Source of the DNA: Eubacteriaceae bacterium
Lineage (GTDB): Bacteria; Bacillota; Clostridia; Eubacteriales; Anaerofustaceae
Assembly: GCA_017531485.1 (NCBI GenBank)
Contig: JAFXKY010000026.1
Span: forward strand, 1-64,000
DNA: 64,000 nt
Direction of reading: 5' to 3'
Within the stretch, counting starts at the first letter, position 1. Each line of letters opens with the position of its first letter. The position numbers and the translations under genes are program-made. This document shows, piece after piece, positions 39,540-48,122 of the stretch. The notes below the pieces were generated by a model that saw nothing but the letters and a program-made list of their open reading frames with translations, was not told the DNA's origin and did not search any database.

Positions 39540-40279
39540 ATCTTCCTCCAGTAACTTTCCATGACAGCCGCGGTTTCTCCGCCTGAAGAACAAATCTTCT
39601 GGCTGAGCTTTATTCCGTCCTCTGTGTCTTCCATGAGGTAAGACATGGTATTGCCGTCTTTGTGGTTTATTCCGCCGACAAAGTTCAGAAGGATCTCGTC
39701 GGGAACGTAATTTTCATAATCCATCACGTCGTCACATTCGTACATAAAAGAAAAGTATTTCGCGTTGTTGACGTGCAGGTTAGTATCGAAATCATCCGTG
39801 CGGATATATATGGGGGTCGTGTGGGAATAATCCGTATTTTTCGCCATTTTCTTATCCGTCTTTGAGGTTATCCCGCCGTCATGGGTGAAGCGTGAATATT
39901 CTTCCGGCACGCTTACTATCTTCATCTTTTCATAGTCCCTCACCGACCAGAAGCTGACGATGCGGATGAGGACATTGTCGTTTTCGTCGCATACTGCATA
40001 TATCCTTTCGCAGAAGTGTCTTGTATAACGGCTCTGGTATGTGATGAGTTTTATTATGTCGTCTTTTTGGGGGAATGAGTATATTTTGATGTCGTATTTG
40101 TTTATTATCCAGCTTGTAGTGTTTTTCGGAAAGTCGCACTCCTTTTCCCACAGGTCCGTCTGTTCCCCTGCCATATCAACAAAGCGCTCGATGACGGATG
40201 AGAGCTTGAGTTTTCCCGTTTTATCGCAGAGGCTTCCTGCGAGTTTCATTGTATTTTCGTATATTGTAAGGTTATTCAT
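39536..40279 (-). CDS. Acyl-ACP thioesterase (FatA-like)
   Basis: The 247-residue protein has a double hot-dog fold. The catalytic segment FDTNLHVNNAKYF near residue 170 contains the Asn-His pair used by plant-type and bacterial acyl-ACP thioesterases. TTSWIINKYDIKIYSFPQKDD matches the N-terminal hot-dog. It releases fatty acids from acyl-carrier protein. It is the first gene of the thioesterase-rlmH-pfkA-pyk operon. Confidence 0.88.
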   Translation of the reverse strand: MNNLTIYENTMKLAGSLCDKTGKLKLSSVIERFVDMAGEQTDLWEKECDFPKNTTSWIINKYDIKIYSFPQKDDIIKLITYQSRYTRHFCERIYAVCDENDNVLIRIVSFWSVRDYEKMKIVSVPEEYSRFTHDGGITSKTDKKMAKNTDYSHTTPIYIRTDDFDTNLHVNNAKYFSFMYECDDVMDYENYVPDEILLNFVGGINHKDGNTMSYLMEDTEDGIKLSQKICSSGGETAAVMESYWRKI

Positions 40280-40365
40280 GGTTCCTCCGATTGATATATT
40301 TTACCATAATCAAGGGATAAATTAAAGAAATTGGCGTAAGGTTGTTGTAAAAATCAGATTATAAA

Positions 40366-40390
40366 ACCGCTTTCTCAGGCTGAAAGCGGC
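40366..40390 (-). terminator. Terminator of the nuclease-helicase gene
   Basis: Minus strand: CCGCTTTC, 7-base loop, GAAAGCGG, then TTTT, directly past the stop codon at 40397. Confidence 0.85.
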
Positions 40391-40396
40391 AAAATA

Positions 40397-42670
40397 TTAT
40401 CTGATATATCTGATGTTGTCATAATGCGGCGGAAAACAGCGGCGGTACTTTTGGTGCATAAACCTCTCGTCCATGAGATACGCGATGCCTTCGTCGTCGG
40501 AAGTGCGGATAACTCTTCCCATGGACTGAAGTATCTTATTCATGGCAGGGATGATGTAGGCGTATTCAAAGCCGTCCCGTCCGCCTTTTTCGAAGTGCTC
40601 ACGGATGAGTTCGTTTTTCACGGAAACCATAGGGAGAGCGCAGCCGACGATAATGGCTCCGTAAAGCTTATCTCCTGTCAGGTCGATGCCTTCGGAGAAT
40701 ACTCCTCCCGAAACGGCAAACAGCGTCACGTTCGCATCCGGCACCATCATGGAGATTATTTCATCTCTCTCGGCTTCCGTCATGGCGCGCCGGGAGAGGA
40801 TGATATTGTGGGTGGGGTATTTACTCTCATATTTCTCGTAAACGCTGTGCATAAAGTCATACGACGGGAAAAATGCGATATAGTTGGCGCGTTTTTCGGT
40901 TATGACACTATATATCTTATCGGAGATGATGTCGTAATAAGATGCCCTTTGGGCATAGCTGGTCTTTACGGACGCGTCCACGGTTATTCTGAATTTATCC
41001 TTGTCAAAAGACGACGGCACGTTCATGAGATAATCCGTACTTTCGCCGCCGAGCAGTTCGCAGTAATAGCTCAGCGGTGAGAGCGTGGCCGAGAAGAACA
41101 CTGCGGAGCGTGCCATTTTCAGTCTGCTTTCGAGATATTTTCTTGCGTCGGTACAGAAAAGAATGAGGCTGTCTTCGGAATAGTCGTAATAAACTATATG
41201 GCTGTCCCCCATGAGTTCATATATCCTCAGAAAAGCCACGGTTTCGAAGTACAGTTCGTGGATCTCATTATAAGCATCGCTGTCGGAGTGTTCCGTGAGG
41301 TATTTATCCGCGGCAGTCTGGAATTTATACATAAGATTCACCACGTCTTCCGGCACTCCGTCAAGGAGGGTTATTCCGTCTTCGTCCGCAGTCTTCTTTA
41401 TGGCAAGCAGTTTTGCTGACAGCTTTCTCAGAGTCGGGTTAAGGGATTTATTGCTTTTCACCTTATTTGCGGCGGAGTTTATTCTTTCACGTTTCATCAC
41501 CGAAGAATACATCTCCCTGCTTCGTCCCACGAGGTTATGGGCTTCGTCCACGAGGAAGAGGTATTCACCTGTCTTTTCTTCAAAATATCTCTTAAGGGCA
41601 GCGGCAGGGTCGAAGACGTAGTTATAATCACACACTATAACATCCGACCAGTCGCTCATATCAAGGGACAGTTCGAAGGGGCAGACGGTATATTTTTCGG
41701 AATATCTCTCAAGTACGGTCTTATCTATAAGAGTTTCGTTTTTTAGAATATCGTTTGTGACGTCCCAGAGTTTGTCGTAATAATTCACTGCGTACGGGCA
41801 GTCGTCGGGATTACAGCTCGGTTTTTCGAGGCGGCATACCTTTTCTTTGGCGGTTATCTCAACGCTGACCGCCCTCAGTCCGTTATTTTTAAGTATGGCG
41901 AGGTTATACATCGCCACGTTTTTCTGAGTTGATTTGGCGGTAAGGTAAAATATTTTGCCGTCGGAGAGTTTCGGATAAAGTTTCAGGGAAGGGAAAAGTG
42001 CGTTTATTGTCTTGCCGGTTCCTGTGGGGGCACAGACAAACATATTCTTCTTTTCCTTCTGTGAATTATATATTTTAGCGATGACCTGTTTCTGATAGGT
42101 ACGGTATTCAAACGGGAAGTCCATTTCGGAGATACTTTTATTGATATCCTTCGAAAGAGCCACTTTGAGTTTTACGTATGAAAAATACTTTTCACATATC
42201 CCGTCAAAGAACTCACTGAGTTCAGCCCGCGTGAATTCATAGGGGAAGTACTTACTTCTCTTTTCGGACATGGAGTAGTAAGTCATGCGGACGTTTATTT
42301 TTTCAAGGGAATGATCTTTTGAGTATATATAAGCGTAGATCTTTGCCTGGGCGAGGTGGGTCAGAAACGGTTCTTCAAGGTCGTCGCAGGAGATATTTGT
42401 TGATTTGATCTCTTCAATAGTGGCTTTTTCCGTTTCATAGTCAAGAACGCCGTCGATGCGGCCTGAAATATTTATATTGATGCCTTCTTTTTCCCATGAC
42501 GTTGAGACCACCATTTCTGAGCGGTCGTTTTCGGAATAGTTTCCCTGAAGAAGGCGGTGGATCTTGCTTCCCTCTTCCATTCTGTTTTTACCGACGTATC
42601 GGTTATCTATATGGCCTTTACGGAGTGCTGTCCGGACGAGCACCTTTACGGACACGCTTAAATTATACAT
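40397..42670 (-). CDS. PD-(D/E)XK nuclease fused to an XPD/DinG-type iron-sulfur helicase
   Basis: The 757-residue protein joins two parts. Residues 1 to about 190 resemble a Cas4/RecB-type nuclease: SKIHRLLQ, GRIDGVLDYE and the IEEIKST motif (D...ExK). A superfamily 2 helicase of the XPD/DinG group follows. Walker A is APTGTGKTINALFP and motif II is DEAH in LVDEAHNL. Cysteines in KVCRLEKPSCNPDDCPY and YTVCPFE are placed as in the XPD iron-sulfur domain. SATLSPL and the motif VI region GRVIRTSDD complete it. The ATG at 42670 has GAGG upstream; a longer frame exists. A repair or branched-DNA processing role is likely. Such fusions are known in Firmicutes but are poorly characterised. Confidence 0.88.
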   Translation of the reverse strand: MYNLSVSVKVLVRTALRKGHIDNRYVGKNRMEEGSKIHRLLQGNYSENDRSEMVVSTSWEKEGININISGRIDGVLDYETEKATIEEIKSTNISCDDLEEPFLTHLAQAKIYAYIYSKDHSLEKINVRMTYYSMSEKRSKYFPYEFTRAELSEFFDGICEKYFSYVKLKVALSKDINKSISEMDFPFEYRTYQKQVIAKIYNSQKEKKNMFVCAPTGTGKTINALFPSLKLYPKLSDGKIFYLTAKSTQKNVAMYNLAILKNNGLRAVSVEITAKEKVCRLEKPSCNPDDCPYAVNYYDKLWDVTNDILKNETLIDKTVLERYSEKYTVCPFELSLDMSDWSDVIVCDYNYVFDPAAALKRYFEEKTGEYLFLVDEAHNLVGRSREMYSSVMKRERINSAANKVKSNKSLNPTLRKLSAKLLAIKKTADEDGITLLDGVPEDVVNLMYKFQTAADKYLTEHSDSDAYNEIHELYFETVAFLRIYELMGDSHIVYYDYSEDSLILFCTDARKYLESRLKMARSAVFFSATLSPLSYYCELLGGESTDYLMNVPSSFDKDKFRITVDASVKTSYAQRASYYDIISDKIYSVITEKRANYIAFFPSYDFMHSVYEKYESKYPTHNIILSRRAMTEAERDEIISMMVPDANVTLFAVSGGVFSEGIDLTGDKLYGAIIVGCALPMVSVKNELIREHFEKGGRDGFEYAYIIPAMNKILQSMGRVIRTSDDEGIAYLMDERFMHQKYRRCFPPHYDNIRYIR

Positions 42671-42795
42671 ATTCTTACCTCGGGATGATTTTATCATATT
42701 TTCATGGTTTATTAAAGTCCCATTTGCCGATGTGTGAGATGAGTTGGGGGATCACGTTGTTTTACGATCCTCAGCCGTCAGATTCGTGATTCATT

Positions 42796-42954
42796 TTTAA
42801 CTGCCGCACTTTTCTTTTTTTGATAATTCCCCGCCCATGGGCGTTGAAACACCGTGCATCCGTTAAGCTCATTGGCGGAACATGATCTTAACTCCGCAGG
42901 CATTTCTCCGCCCCGTTCCGCGAAAATGAGATTTTCGCGGGTTTTATAAGGTGG
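42796..42954 (-). repeat. Second module of the hairpin element, copy B
   Basis: On the minus strand this is homologous to 128-290. The leading hairpin is CCGCGAAAAT/ATTTTCGCGG with a three-base loop (42918-42940). The outer stem is GGGCG/CGCCC (42909-42913 with 42839-42843), where copy A has GGACG/CGTCC. A GTTAAG/CTTAAC stem replaces GTCAGG/CCTGAC. CCTGCGGAGT and ACGGA-x-GCACGGT are unchanged. The differences therefore preserve pairing. Confidence 0.7.
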
Positions 42955-43214
42955 AAAAGTGCTGTCGCACTTTTCTTTTTTGATAATCTCCCACCCGCCC
43001 GCCCCGCGCCGCAACCGATGCGGAGCATCGGTTCCCAAAGGCTCCGCCTTTGGGGCAGGACGCCTGCGGCGTCCTGTGCGGCGCGCCGCCGCGCGAAAGC
43101 GGAGCTTTCGCAGCAAAGTGGCGTAGCCACTTTGCTCCGCCGTGCAGGCACGGCGGGCGGCGGGGGTGGCGGGCGGGGATAAAAAAGAAGCTTTGTGCAG
43201 CGGCACAAAGCAAC
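42955..43214. repeat. GC-rich hairpin-array element, copy R3 (inverted relative to R2)
   Basis: It carries the same hairpins as R2 in reverse order. In plus-strand order they are AACCGATGC/GCATCGGTT, CCCAAAGGC/GCCTTTGGG, CAGGACGC/GCGTCCTG, a GC-only palindrome, GCGAAAGC/GCTTTCGC, AGCAAAGTGGC/GCCACTTTGCT, and GCCGTGC/GCACGGC. The GCTTTGTGC/GCACAAAGC end hairpin lies at about 43191-43210. The AGCAAAGTGGC arm differs from R2's AACAAAGGGGC at two positions, both compensated. It lies between two minus-strand genes. Confidence 0.85.
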
Positions 43215-43223
43215 ATTACGGAC

Positions 43224-43949
43224 TTACTCCTTTATCAACCGACTCTCCCCTGTGGAATAATCGATATGTACTCCCGGCTGGATGTTGTGGATAAAGACAT
43301 TCAGGCTTATTCCCTCTCCGTTATCTTCCACGGAAAGGGCTTCGAGGATAACTCCCTTTGCGACAAGGTCACTCTTTTCAAAGACCGGAGTCACGCGGTA
43401 AAAGACGTGGTTGTCCGTCTTTCTCACATATGACGCCACCATATTTTCAAACGGAAGCATTCCCTCCACGTTGAAATATCTCGTTCCCGTCATGAGGTTC
43501 TTCTCATTGGCGTTCTCGCCCGTAAGCTGAAAGCCGATAAGGTGACAGCGGTTATAAAGGTATTTACCTTCGATGATGTCGTCATATCTCACCGTATGCC
43601 AGCCTGAGGGCTTTATCATGCCGATGCCTTCCCGCTCATCGTCAGGCATAAGGTCCTTTCCTATAACAGAAAAGCACACTCCGACCCGTCCGAAGCTGTC
43701 GAGGGGTGAATAGAATTCATAGGATTTATAAGCAAGGTTTTTTACGGTGAAATACGGAATATTGTCGTTCAGTACGGTATATATCTCCCCTTCATACGGC
43801 GGAATATCCCCGGCATACGATTCTCCTCCGTAGATAAGTTCCCTCATATCAAAATACGTAGGTGAATCTTTTTCGCAGGCGGTCGTAATGAGAAGAATCA
43901 GGGTTAATAACATAAGTATAAAAAATAATTTGTCTTTTTTGTTTCTCAT
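43224..43949 (-). CDS. Secreted DNA/RNA non-specific endonuclease, lipoprotein
   Basis: The 241-residue protein has a strongly hydrophobic signal (FFILMLLTLILLITTAC) with a lipobox-like Cys25. The catalytic block YNRCHLIGFQLTGENANEKNLMTGTRYFN contains the His of the beta-beta-alpha-metal nuclease family, as in streptococcal Spd1 (usual D/N-R-G-H). Cys replaces Gly before that His. It probably scavenges extracellular DNA. The gene follows the GC-rich element and has its own start upstream. Confidence 0.88.
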   Translation of the reverse strand: MRNKKDKLFFILMLLTLILLITTACEKDSPTYFDMRELIYGGESYAGDIPPYEGEIYTVLNDNIPYFTVKNLAYKSYEFYSPLDSFGRVGVCFSVIGKDLMPDDEREGIGMIKPSGWHTVRYDDIIEGKYLYNRCHLIGFQLTGENANEKNLMTGTRYFNVEGMLPFENMVASYVRKTDNHVFYRVTPVFEKSDLVAKGVILEALSVEDNGEGISLNVFIHNIQPGVHIDYSTGESRLIKE

Positions 43950-43983
43950 AGAGGGTATTATACCACAGGTTCAGAAATTAAAA

Positions 43984-44009
43984 AAGCTTCCGCTGATGGA
44001 AGCTTCTGG
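43984..44009 (-). terminator. Terminator of the ZIP transporter gene
   Basis: Minus strand: AAGCTTCC, 6-base loop, GGAAGCTT, followed by T5. Confidence 0.8.
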
Positions 44010-44015
44010 CTGTGT

Positions 44016-44786
44016 CTAAATAATTTTAACGAGATACATAAAGCATATACCCCAGAAAGCATATCTTCCGAACCCTTTCTGTCCGCTGTGTATAGCTTCC
44101 ACGAAAAGTTCGTTAAGGCAGATATACACCATTATTCCCGAGATCACCGCGAATATTCCGGCCATGAACACCGGCGTCATATACTTATAAAGGAAGAAAT
44201 ATGCCGTCAGTGCGCCGAGTGGTTCCGCAAGAGATGCGATTGTCATATATATAAATGCAGTCTTTTTATCGGAAGGCTGTTTATATACGCTTGAGATTAT
44301 GCTGACTCCTTCGGGGATATTATGAAGGGCGATGGAGAATGCTATACTCACTCCGAGCCCTACGTCATCAAGGGCGGCGGAGAATGTCGCCATACCTTCG
44401 GGGAAGTTATGAACCGTAAGGGCGAGGAGGGTAAGGACAGCCATCGGGTTATAGTCCCCTTTTATCTTGCCTGTTTCTTTACCGCTTTGGAAAAATTTCT
44501 CCAGCATCTTGTCAAGGCCGTCTGTCAGAAGGTATCCTGCTCCCATGAGAAGGACCGCGAAGATTACTCCCATACCTCCGAAACTCTCCTGAAATATCTC
44601 TATACTGTCGGGAAGAAGTTCACCGAGGGAGATACAAAACATTACTCCCGAAGCAAAGGATATGGAGATAAACATGATCCTGTCATGGTGCTTTTTTGGT
44701 ACATACATAAAAAGCAGGGCACCCATTGTGGAGATTCCGGCGATAAGACTGAGAATAAGGGCATTTGTTGCCGGATTATTTGTCAT
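44016..44786 (-). CDS. zupT: ZIP-family divalent metal transporter, ZupT-like
   Basis: The 256-residue protein has eight hydrophobic segments. The ZIP metal-path motifs are HNFPEGMATF and ALHNIPEGVS in consecutive helices; these His/Glu residues form the binuclear metal site. A charged loop (KFFQSGKETGKIKGDY) lies between the third and fourth helices. It should import zinc and possibly manganese or iron. No zinc-responsive operator was recognised in its short upstream gap. Confidence 0.92.
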   Translation of the reverse strand: MTNNPATNALILSLIAGISTMGALLFMYVPKKHHDRIMFISISFASGVMFCISLGELLPDSIEIFQESFGGMGVIFAVLLMGAGYLLTDGLDKMLEKFFQSGKETGKIKGDYNPMAVLTLLALTVHNFPEGMATFSAALDDVGLGVSIAFSIALHNIPEGVSIISSVYKQPSDKKTAFIYMTIASLAEPLGALTAYFFLYKYMTPVFMAGIFAVISGIMVYICLNELFVEAIHSGQKGFGRYAFWGICFMYLVKII

Positions 44787-44911
44787 TTTTTTGTATTCCT
44801 CCTATAAACATATTATGTAGAAATTAAAATCTGTGCTATAATATAGGGTAACGAAATTTTGAAAAATAGTCAAGAGAAATTCTTATTCAGGAAAAATTTC
44901 CGGGAGGATAT

Positions 44912-46471
44912 ATGAGTAAAACACAAAAGAGCTTTATCTCCGGTGCGGCTGTCCTCGCTGTCGGATCACTTATCGCAAAATTCATGGGGATGTTCTTCAA
45001 GATCCCCGTCACAAACATTCTGGGAGAATACGGTTGCGGTCTTTATGAGTACGCATATCCGATATACAACGCATGTCTTGCGATCTCGACGACGGGACTC
45101 CCCATCGCAGTATCAAAGATGGTTTCGGAAAAGATGTCGTCGGAAGATTATTTCTCGGCATACAGAATATTCAGCGTATCCATGAAAGCCATCACCCTTC
45201 TCGGCGCCGCTATCTCCATCGGGATGTTCCTGTCCGCAAATCTTATCATTGATCTCTGCGGATGGCCTGAGGATACGTATTACTCCATAGTATCCCTCTC
45301 AGTTGCACCGTTCTTCGTTTCCATGGTGTCCACATACCGCGGATTTTTCCAGGGAATGCAGAAAATGACTCATCCGGCAGTCTCGCAGATATGTGATCAG
45401 GTCGGACGTGTCGGATTCGGGCTATTGCTTGCATACACACTCACAAACGCATACGGCGTTGCGATCGGCGCGGCAGGTGCCACATTCGGTGCGACGGCAG
45501 GATCGGTATTTTCATTTATATATCTTTCACTCTCGTTCATGAGAATGAAGAAAAACGATCTACCCGTAATCAGAAAGACATCTCAGGGCAGAACTCCCGA
45601 AAGTGCGAAGGTGATATTAAAAGGCATCATTCTCATGGCGATCCCGGTAATACTGGGAAGTTTTGTGAATACGATAATGGACCTTATCAACGGAGCCACG
45701 ATCCCGAACATTTTCAAATCCCTCGGATATACGGCTGAGGAAACAACGATGATCTTCGGAAGGCTCGCTCCGGCAAACACCCTCACAAACGTTCCTCTCG
45801 TCATCGGTTCTTCTCTTTCCGCAAGCATCGTTCCCTTTATCTCAAGGGCCATTGCTGCAAAAGAAAGCAGGGAGAAGATCAAAAAACAGACTGCGCTTGC
45901 TTTAAAGATGTCGTTTTACGTATCCCTGCCGTGTGCAATAGGGCTTTCGGTTCTTGCGCGTCCGATCTTTGAGCTGATCTTCCCCAACATTCTTGCAGGT
46001 GCGGATCTGATGAAATACTCAGCGCTTGTGGGAATATTCACCATCGCAGGAGGAAACCTTCAGGCGATCCTTCAGGGTTCGGGACATTTTTACAAGGCGC
46101 TCTGCACGATAGTGATCGCAGCAGTGATAAAAGTCGTTGCGAACATATTCTTAGTTGCGGTTCCCGAGCTTAACATTTACGGTGCGATCCTCGCTACGAT
46201 GATCTCGACGGTGGTACTGTTTATCATAAACCTGTTGATGGTAAACAAATACGTCGGCATCGGAAAGTGTTTCGGAAGCATTTCAAAGACCGTTCTTTCG
46301 GCAGTACTCATGGGATTTTTCGCAAAATATTCCTACAGGTTCATTTCAGGCTTCCTCGGCGGAAAACCGGGAGTACTCGTAGCCATCGCGCTCAGTGCGG
46401 TAGTATACGCAGCGCTTCTTTTCATAACAAGAGCGATAACAAAAGAAGACATCAAGGAGATTTTAGGATAA
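44912..46471 (+). CDS. SpoVB/MurJ-like polysaccharide flippase
   Basis: The 519-residue protein has about 14 hydrophobic helices of the MOP exporter superfamily. FISGAAVLAVGSLIAKFMGMFFKIPVTNILGEYGCGLYEYAYP is the recognisable N-terminus of the SpoVB/YtgP group. YRGFFQGMQKMTHPAVSQICDQ is the second conserved block. Relatives flip lipid-linked sugars: SpoVB in sporulation cortex, others as lipid II flippases. Which one applies here cannot be decided. It is coupled to rsmA by a TAATG overlap. Confidence 0.88.
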   Translation: MSKTQKSFISGAAVLAVGSLIAKFMGMFFKIPVTNILGEYGCGLYEYAYPIYNACLAISTTGLPIAVSKMVSEKMSSEDYFSAYRIFSVSMKAITLLGAAISIGMFLSANLIIDLCGWPEDTYYSIVSLSVAPFFVSMVSTYRGFFQGMQKMTHPAVSQICDQVGRVGFGLLLAYTLTNAYGVAIGAAGATFGATAGSVFSFIYLSLSFMRMKKNDLPVIRKTSQGRTPESAKVILKGIILMAIPVILGSFVNTIMDLINGATIPNIFKSLGYTAEETTMIFGRLAPANTLTNVPLVIGSSLSASIVPFISRAIAAKESREKIKKQTALALKMSFYVSLPCAIGLSVLARPIFELIFPNILAGADLMKYSALVGIFTIAGGNLQAILQGSGHFYKALCTIVIAAVIKVVANIFLVAVPELNIYGAILATMISTVVLFIINLLMVNKYVGIGKCFGSISKTVLSAVLMGFFAKYSYRFISGFLGGKPGVLVAIALSAVVYAALLFITRAITKEDIKEILG

Positions 46472-47343
46472 TGGCTTCTACACTTACAAATCCTGCTGCA
46501 ATAAAGCAGATAATGAACAAATATGATTTTTACTTCAAAAAAGATCTCGGTCAGAACTTCCTCATTGACGGAAACATCGCCGACAAGATCGCATCCGCCC
46601 CGCTTTTCACCGGTGACGAAATCGCCGTTGAAGTCGGTCCGGGAATCGGTGCGCTGACGGAGCTTTTATGCGAATACGCAAAAGAGGTCATCGCAGTTGA
46701 GATCGACCCGTTTGCGCTGAACATGCTGAGGGATCTCTTTGCTACGACAGACAACATCAGTTTCGTTCATTCGGACATACTTAAAGTAGATCTGAAAGAG
46801 CTTCTGAGCGAATATCTTGATGAGCCGGAGAAGATAAGTGTAGTATCAAACCTTCCGTATTACATCACTTCCCCCGTCATCCTGAAGTTCCTCGAAAGCG
46901 GCATCAAGTTCAAAAACATCACCGTAATGCTTCAGAAGGAAGTTGCAAAGCGCCTTGCGGCAAAAGTGGGAACGAAGGATTATTCATCATTCACCATCGC
47001 CGTACATTATTACGCTGAGGTGGAATATCTCTTTGACGTATCGAGAAACGTCTTCATGCCTGCACCGAATGTCGATTCCGCAGTCATCAGGATGGTTCCG
47101 AGAAAAACGCCCATCATCGACATCAAGGACGAAGAGACGTTCTTCAAGACGGTAAGGGCAGGTTTTGCCATGAGGAGAAAGACGCTTCTTAATTGTCTTT
47201 CAACGGGATTCTCTTTATCAAAAGATGACGTAAAAATAATAATGGCAAATGCGGGAATTGCCGAAAACGCAAGAGCTGAAAGTCTTACGATGGAAGAGCT
47301 CGGAAAGCTCAGCGACTGCGTTTACGATCATTTTCACAAATAA
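46471..47343 (+). CDS. rsmA: 16S rRNA dimethyladenosine transferase
   Basis: RsmA/KsgA dimethylates A1518 and A1519 of 16S rRNA. The 290-residue protein shows KKDLGQNFLID, the SAM motif EVGPGIGALTELL and the catalytic NLPYYITSP. APNVDSAVI and the C-terminal RKTLLNCL region are also present. The ATG at 46471 overlaps the flippase stop (TAATG); frames extending further upstream lie inside that gene. A terminator follows at 47351-47374. Confidence 0.97.
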   Translation: MASTLTNPAAIKQIMNKYDFYFKKDLGQNFLIDGNIADKIASAPLFTGDEIAVEVGPGIGALTELLCEYAKEVIAVEIDPFALNMLRDLFATTDNISFVHSDILKVDLKELLSEYLDEPEKISVVSNLPYYITSPVILKFLESGIKFKNITVMLQKEVAKRLAAKVGTKDYSSFTIAVHYYAEVEYLFDVSRNVFMPAPNVDSAVIRMVPRKTPIIDIKDEETFFKTVRAGFAMRRKTLLNCLSTGFSLSKDDVKIIMANAGIAENARAESLTMEELGKLSDCVYDHFHK

Positions 47344-47350
47344 GTAAAAA

Positions 47351-47374
47351 GCTCCGTTTATACGGAGTTTTTTT
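47351..47374 (+). terminator. Terminator of rsmA
   Basis: CTCCGT, TTTA loop, ACGGAG, then T7. Confidence 0.88.
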
Positions 47375-47375
47375 G

Positions 47376-47660
47376 ATGCCCCCGCCCACCCGCCCCGCGC
47401 CGCAACCGATGCTCCGCATCGGTTCCCAACGGCTCCGCCTTTGGGGGCCGGACGCCGCAGGCGTCCTGCGCGGCGCGCCGCCGCGCGAAAGCGGAGCTTT
47501 CGCCGCAAAGTGACGCAGTCACTTTGCGCCTGCCGTGCCTGCACGGCAGGCGGCGGGGGCGGGGGTGGGCAGCGGTGGCCGCGAAGCGGGGGAGCGAAAT
47601 TGCAAACCGAAGAAGTGGGAAAAAAAGAGAGTTCCGCCGCTGGCGGCGGAACTCTCTTTC
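47376..47660. repeat. GC-rich hairpin-array element, copy R4
   Basis: It has the same orientation as R3. Hairpins are AACCGATGC/GCATCGGTT (TCC loop), an imperfect CCCAACGGC/GCCTTTGGG, GGACGC/GCGTCC, GCGAAAGC/GCTTTCGC, CGCAAAGTGAC/GTCACTTTGCG and TGCCGTGC/GCACGGCA. The right flank GGGTGGGCAGCGGTGG leads to GGGGAGCGA, shared with R5. A 14-bp stem, GAGAGTTCCGCCGC/GCGGCGGAACTCTC (47627-47656), follows and is backed by A7, so it would act as a terminator on the minus strand. Confidence 0.82.
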
Positions 47661-47789
47661 ACACAAAACTTATGCAGATCTAAAATTTCAAAGTAACCGA
47701 AAGTTACATTCAAAGCTCACAAAAGCATAAAAATGCAGCAAAAGTGAAAAAAACACGTAAAAAATTCACCGAAAAATTAAAAAAGTCTA

Positions 47790-47818
47790 TTGACAACCTT
47801 TTCGCTTTGTCGTATAAT
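47790..47818 (+). promoter_or_regulatory. Promoter of the lysine-riboswitch operon
   Basis: TTGACA, 17-bp spacer, TATAAT: perfect consensus, about 27 bases before the aptamer. Confidence 0.92.
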
Positions 47819-47844
47819 GGCGGCAATAAATCGAACAATGAATC

Positions 47845-47990
47845 GCTCGGATAGAGGCGCGGGGTTCATGAGTATCCGGAGAGTTTTGAGCAATTGCTTC
47901 CGGTGAAAGGGGATACCGCCGAAGGGCGCAGGGATGCTCGGCTCTGCGTGGCCTGGGTCGTCAGGAAATACCTGCCGGACTGTCACATTG
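47845..47990 (+). promoter_or_regulatory. Lysine riboswitch (L box)
   Basis: The aptamer shows the conserved L-box blocks in order: AGAGGCGC at the 3' side of P1, CATGAGTA, GGTGAAAGGGG, ACCGCCGAAGG, and GGCCTGGGTC, ending with CTGTCAC that closes P1 (GATAG with CTGTC). It is followed by a terminator hairpin at 48058-48087. Lysine binding should favour that terminator and shut off the ABC importer at 48123-50679. Transport substrate lysine is therefore well supported. Confidence 0.93.
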
Positions 47991-48057
47991 TAACTTTGTG
48001 AAGCGCTATCGTAATTCGGAGTTGGCAGACTTTTATTTTGCTTATTTCGTAATTTAT

Positions 48058-48087
48058 CAGGATCGCTTGGCAGAGCGATCCTGTTTT
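48058..48087 (+). terminator. Riboswitch expression-platform terminator
   Basis: CAGGATCGCT pairs with AGCGATCCTG, followed by TTTTG. It lies 36 bases before the binding-protein ATG. Confidence 0.88.
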
Positions 48088-48122
48088 GATTTAAAAGCAA
48101 AATAAAGGAAGGTAAAAAACCA

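Noticed and set aside
42778-43433. Arg/Ala-rich open frames in the R3 element
   Set aside because: Same artefact of the hairpin array; frame choice is not conserved between R2, R3 and R4.
46267-46470. Extended N-terminus of RsmA
   Set aside because: The extension lies inside the flippase gene and RsmA homologues begin near the ATG at 46471, which overlaps the stop as TAATG.
47358-47730. Open frames in the R4 element
   Set aside because: Hairpin-array artefact on both strands, no start signals.
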